DNA of 64,000 nucleotides from a virus, in the IMG/VR virus record IMGVR_UViG_3300013233_000235, positions 140,042 to 204,041 of that record; one strand, written 5' to 3'. Under the pieces are notes generated by a model. It made no database searches and had not been told where the DNA came from. It saw nothing but the letters and a program-made list of their open reading frames with translations. This document shows positions 60,835-64,000 of this stretch, piece by piece. The position numbers and the translations under genes were made by a program. The number at the start of each line of letters is the position of its first letter. Position 1 is the first letter of the stretch.

Positions 60835-62151
60835 ATGAATGATTCAAATAGTAGCATGTATACCGACGCCTTCATCCGCCGGTCTTTAAAGAAAGCCCAC
60901 CTTGCGCACAGCCATGGTGAGACATCTGAGATGGCCGATGATCAGTATGACCAACTGATGTTTGTGTTGCACCAACGGGTCGGATCATTCCAACCGCTGC
61001 GACAGGCTTACCCAACACACGCCCCTGTAGAGGGTACGCCCGTCGAGCGCATAAAACGGGTGATGGGTATGTACCGGTTCACACTACCGGATGATACCCG
61101 GGTATATGCCCACTGGGGTGAGCAGATTATCGCAGCTGTTTACACGGGGGGTGTGTTAACTGCGGTGGGGGCTGAATCCAAGTGGTCCCAGGACCCCGGT
61201 GAGCTGGCAGAGGTTGGCATCCCCCCGGCTATCCCCCACATCGGCGATGCCGTTGTATACGGGTGGTCCAATAAAGTCACCGGCCGCTTCGAAGCCGTTT
61301 GTTTAAAGGCTGCCCAGTCACCCAGTCTGGAAGCGTTAGGATTCGACACCCCTCCCGCAGTGAATCCATTACTGGTATCATTACCAGCCATCAGTGTGGT
61401 CGGCGACAGGTTCCACACAACCTCCTACCATATAAACGATATCCTGGATTTTCCACCCACGATGGTATTCCCAGATGGTACCCCGGTCGATGCCCATAAC
61501 ACCGAGCTTGATTTCGACGGAACCTTCAAGTCAGATTCCCCGGATACCCACTCATGCCCAGCATGTGGTGGGGATGTTACTAAGCTTGATGGTAATGGTG
61601 TATACCAGTGCATCGTGGCAGCGGCCGGTTTACCGGGTGAGTGCCCCGGTCCGATGACGGCCATGATGAGTCTCGGTTCAGAGCTAGCCAAACTTTGCAG
61701 ATATACCCCAGACATGCCGGTGGGTTATACATTTGGGGATATGGCTCTGGAGTTTGATTTACCATTGATGGCGCTACAAGACTGGTTGCAGCGCATGCTG
61801 TTGATACACGGTACGGAGGATAACCACATCCCATACCGCACATATGCGGAAACTATGGCGGCCATCGCTGACAAAGATATGGTTAGCCGTATCGAGATGT
61901 ATCTGGGTGATATCCGGGTTATAGACATCTCTCCGGATAAGGTTATCCGGTTATCCAGCACCCTCACGCGGGGGGTTCAGCGCCTTGTTAACAACGCACT
62001 GCTGTCGTCAACTGCGTATGACCTGCTAATCCCACATGGGGATGCTGGTCCCGCAAATCTCGATGTGGATGATTTGCGGGACCATCCCGTCATTCTAGCG
62101 TTGCTGGAAGAGGCGCAAGATGCTGAAGCACGCCGCGCTGTTAATCTATAA
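60835..62151 (+). CDS. LigA-derived pseudo-ligase 2
   Basis: 438 aa. N-terminal 'MADDQYDQLMFVLHQRVG' aligns with 'VSDSLYDAVHKELDKAVG' of the ligase. 'DTRVYAHWGEQIIAAVYTGG' takes the place of 'GTRFIAEPKMDGMAISLTYE', with KMDG changed to WGEQ. 'SLEALGFDTP' matches the ligase 'LGTIGFQTNP' region and 'GTPVDAHNTELDFDG' lies where the OB fold begins. Zinc finger Cys241, Cys244 (CPACG), Cys259, Cys270. Helical C-terminus, no BRCT. Ligation-incompetent paralogue; function unknown. Confidence 0.75.
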   Translation: MNDSNSSMYTDAFIRRSLKKAHLAHSHGETSEMADDQYDQLMFVLHQRVGSFQPLRQAYPTHAPVEGTPVERIKRVMGMYRFTLPDDTRVYAHWGEQIIAAVYTGGVLTAVGAESKWSQDPGELAEVGIPPAIPHIGDAVVYGWSNKVTGRFEAVCLKAAQSPSLEALGFDTPPAVNPLLVSLPAISVVGDRFHTTSYHINDILDFPPTMVFPDGTPVDAHNTELDFDGTFKSDSPDTHSCPACGGDVTKLDGNGVYQCIVAAAGLPGECPGPMTAMMSLGSELAKLCRYTPDMPVGYTFGDMALEFDLPLMALQDWLQRMLLIHGTEDNHIPYRTYAETMAAIADKDMVSRIEMYLGDIRVIDISPDKVIRLSSTLTRGVQRLVNNALLSSTAYDLLIPHGDAGPANLDVDDLRDHPVILALLEEAQDAEARRAVNL

Positions 62152-62161
62152 GTAACAAGTC

Positions 62162-62187
62162 AGCCCCTTCGGGGGCTTTCTTTTTTA
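62162..62187 (+). terminator. Terminator of cassette 13
   Basis: AGCCCC-TTCG-GGGGCT hairpin and TTTCTTTTTT. Confidence 0.9.
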
Positions 62188-62262
62188 TTTGTTTCCATAC
62201 ATTCTCAAGACTATATAACTTGTATGAAGAGACACTTTGATCTCTTATAGTGGAGTTTAGTT
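62188..62262 (+). promoter_or_regulatory. Cassette 13: promoter, 5' hairpin and RBS
   Basis: TTTCCATACATTCTCAAGAC block, CTATATAACTTGTATG core; arms AAGAGA (62227-62232) and TCTCTT (62241-62246), loop CACTTTGA; GGAG; ATG at 62263. TAG follows the hairpin in the leader frame. Confidence 0.9.
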
Positions 62263-63030
62263 ATGAGTAAAGATACAGTGTGCAGTCTTACAGGTGATCC
62301 TGCTGACTCGCTGGTTACTTCCGATACCCCGCCTAGCCACTTTGCATCCCGCGATAGGCTGCGTAATTTTGTGTCTGTGCTGTGTGCCACGGGTGTTGTA
62401 AGGTTAAATGTTGGGGCTCTTTATTACCATGCGGATATTCCGTCCGACTTCGTCGAGCTGCTAATGCCGCACACCAGGGCTGGTGGCAAAGTTAAGGTAA
62501 AGCCTGATTTGGTAAATATGTCAACCGATATACGCATGTTAAGGCGCGATTCGGGGTCATCGTCACATGGAGTCATGGTGGCACCCATATCGACCACTGG
62601 TGCAGAGTTGCACGTGGCCGTATGCATGGAGGATGATGCAGGGTCTATTACAACCGAATTGTCTGTCAAAGGGTCCACCCTACTAGAGATAGCCTTTGAT
62701 GTAACATTTGGGGTAGGCCACCTATGGTTGATTACGGATGCTGGGGCGTGGCTGTACAGATGTGGGACCGACAGCGGTGGTAAGTTGCGAGCACCCGTTC
62801 CTTCCGAGCCGCGTGGGGGTGGTGGCCCATTGGGTGGCCGGGTGGTTAACATGGTCTATAGTGCGGATGTGAATACTGCGGGTGTGTTGGTATATTCTGC
62901 GGCCAATATCGGCATCGGGGTACAGGGAAAGACTTATGAGGTGACCATGTCTCCGGAAGGTGATGGCCAGGTCGGCGCCGGCGTGACCATGGGTGAAATG
63001 CTGGCTAATATATCGGGCAGCGAGGGGTGA
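62263..63030 (+). CDS. Hypothetical protein, paralogue of 12693-13430
   Basis: 255 aa. 'YHADIPSDFVELLMPHTRAGG', 'HLWLITDAGAWLYRCGTDSGG', 'GGGPLGGRVVNMVYSADVNTAGVLVY' and 'YEVTMSPEGDGQVGAGVTMGEMLANI' align in order with the earlier gene. The N-terminal 40 residues differ. Beta-rich, no catalytic motif; its presence 50 kb away with its own cassette suggests duplication of the whole unit. Confidence 0.7.
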   Translation: MSKDTVCSLTGDPADSLVTSDTPPSHFASRDRLRNFVSVLCATGVVRLNVGALYYHADIPSDFVELLMPHTRAGGKVKVKPDLVNMSTDIRMLRRDSGSSSHGVMVAPISTTGAELHVAVCMEDDAGSITTELSVKGSTLLEIAFDVTFGVGHLWLITDAGAWLYRCGTDSGGKLRAPVPSEPRGGGGPLGGRVVNMVYSADVNTAGVLVYSAANIGIGVQGKTYEVTMSPEGDGQVGAGVTMGEMLANISGSEG

Positions 63031-63076
63031 TGCGTCCGCACTTTGCGGTTTAAGGTGCACCCCCTCCTATAAAGTT

Positions 63077-63101
63077 AGCCCCTTCGGGGCTTTCTTTTTT
63101 A
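63077..63101 (+). terminator. Terminator of cassette 14
   Basis: AGCCCC-TTC-GGGGCT hairpin and TTCTTTTTT. Confidence 0.9.
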
Positions 63102-63176
63102 TTTGCTTCCATACATTCTTAGAACTATATAACTACTATGAAGAGACACTTTGATCTCTTATATAGGAGTTTAGTT
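63102..63176 (+). promoter_or_regulatory. Cassette 14: promoter, 5' hairpin and RBS
   Basis: CTTCCATACATTCTTAGAAC block, CTATATAACTACTATG core; arms AAGAGA (63141-63146) and TCTCTT (63155-63160), loop CACTTTGA; AGGAG; ATG at 63177. Confidence 0.9.
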
Positions 63177-64000
63177 ATGAGTAAAGATACAGCGTGTAAT
63201 CCCGTAGATGATTACGCACGTACCGCCCTGATAAAGGCCCATTACGAGTATGACTGCAACATACCCACCGGTTTATCAGATTGGCAGTACGATCGGATGA
63301 TGGCCAAGTTATATCCACAGGGTACGCCCTTTACACCCGGTATTAGCGTGTACCGTGCCATACAGCATACCCCCAGGAATACCCACGTAGATCGAATACC
63401 ACGGGTATTGGGGGTGCGCGGTAGTATGCACAATACCCCACATACGCGTGTGTATGCCTACAGTGGCGAGACGATTATTGCCTTACAATACATGGGTGGG
63501 GAACTTGTGGGAACGTGTGCGGAGTCCGATTATATCCCTGATTCGGCCATAGATCCGATTGATGCGCCCTCTGATATACCCGCTGTCACCGCAATCGTGG
63601 TGTACGGGTGGGTCGAGGAGAGTGGCGGTGGGTTTAGGGCGATCTGTGTGGCCAATGGTGATACGTGGTCCCTAAAGGAGCTGGGGTTTACCACGCCGGA
63701 TGATGCCACAGACCTATACGAGTCGTACAAGCCCACAATCGCGGTGACGTCGGATGTTTTCAGCACGGCTGTTTGCCACTTACCAGATGATTCCCCACAC
63801 ACGATATGTCGGGAGTTCCTACCTGACGGTACCCCCGTGGATGCCCATAACACCATGCTGGATTTTGACGGTAAGTACACCAGTAATCGTGTGGATGATT
63901 ATGCCTGCCCAGCCTGTGGCGGTAAAGTTGAAAGCACTGAAGAGGATGATGTGTACTACTGTATAAACGCTATGCGGGGCGTTGCTGGGGGTTGCCCCGG
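63177..64000 (+). CDS. LigA-derived pseudo-ligase 3, partial (3' end beyond window)
   Basis: At least 274 codons, open to the window edge. 'TGLSDWQYDRMMAKL' is the Ia signature. 'HTRVYAYSGETIIALQYMGGEL' replaces the ligase 'GTRFIAEPKMDGMAISLTYENGDL', KMDG becoming SGET. 'TWSLKELGFTTPDDA' and 'GTPVDAHNTMLDFDG' match pseudo-ligase 2 closely. Zinc finger begins CPACGG and ends with CPG at the last bases. Nearest relative is the gene at 60835. Confidence 0.75.
   Translation, partial: MSKDTACNPVDDYARTALIKAHYEYDCNIPTGLSDWQYDRMMAKLYPQGTPFTPGISVYRAIQHTPRNTHVDRIPRVLGVRGSMHNTPHTRVYAYSGETIIALQYMGGELVGTCAESDYIPDSAIDPIDAPSDIPAVTAIVVYGWVEESGGGFRAICVANGDTWSLKELGFTTPDDATDLYESYKPTIAVTSDVFSTAVCHLPDDSPHTICREFLPDGTPVDAHNTMLDFDGKYTSNRVDDYACPACGGKVESTEEDDVYYCINAMRGVAGGCP

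Noticed and set aside
9731-63176. Repeated elements as a CRISPR array or insertion-sequence ends
   Set aside because: Copies are spaced kilobases apart with complete genes between them, always in the same orientation directly before start codons, and no transposase or cas gene is present.
1-64000. tRNA or rRNA genes
   Set aside because: No CCA-ended cloverleaf or rRNA-like segment was noticed, and almost all sequence is occupied by coding genes; a tRNA scan would settle this.

Overview
The window is a contiguous, gene-dense segment of a large, probably jumbo-class tailed phage (myovirus-like) that infects a Gram-negative bacterium. Support for this comes from a portal-like protein, a long block of tail-fibre genes, a possible spanin pair with a lipobox, a phage-type DNA metabolism set (NAD+-dependent DNA ligase, RNase HI, dTMP kinase fusion, dimeric dUTPase/MazG-like protein, RecA/UvsX-like ATPase) and a captured CreA-family gene of proteobacterial type. 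Most genes match nothing I recognise. No tRNA, CRISPR, integrase or insertion sequence was seen. Both window edges cut genes (1-1744 on minus, 63177-64000 on plus).

Layout. 1-9.7 kb: a divergent pair of virion-type genes (unknown partial gene and portal), then a plus-strand run of overlapping, Asp/Gly-rich, propeller-like proteins that includes a propeller-like/dTMP kinase fusion. 9.7-24.9 kb: an accessory (probably early) region of transcription units, each opened by a recurring terminator-promoter-5' hairpin-RBS cassette. It carries arrays of small helix-turn-helix proteins, a nucleotidyltransferase-fold protein, the ligase and the dUTPase-like protein. 24.9-29.8 kb: a second propeller-like array. 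29.7-30.9 kb: a small gene and a probable baseplate/spike protein. 31-46.2 kb: a minus-strand tail-fibre/baseplate block, including three tandem FG-GAP-type fibres and an 868-residue repetitive fibre. 46.3-58.2 kb: short alternating operons with virion proteins, a membrane/lipoprotein pair, RNase H, probable internal head proteins and a RecA-like ATPase. 58.2-64 kb: cassette-driven genes again, encoding three catalytically dead paralogues of the ligase, CreA and a paralogue of an earlier cassette gene.

The two most interesting signals are: (1) fourteen dispersed copies of a regulatory cassette. Its hairpin keeps an 8-nt C...TTGA loop while the stem changes to a different but still paired sequence. 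It is analogous to, but distinct from, the promoter-early-stem-loop (PeSL) cassettes known in T4-type phages. (2) A family of LigA-derived pseudo-ligases that keep the N-terminal NAD-binding (Ia) signature and the four-cysteine zinc finger but have replaced the catalytic KxDG motif in every copy.

The cassettes probably make each small accessory gene an independent, swappable transcription unit. That would fit the gene duplication seen in the same regions: HTH proteins, the 12693/62263 family, the 19816-21444 triplet and the pseudo-ligases.
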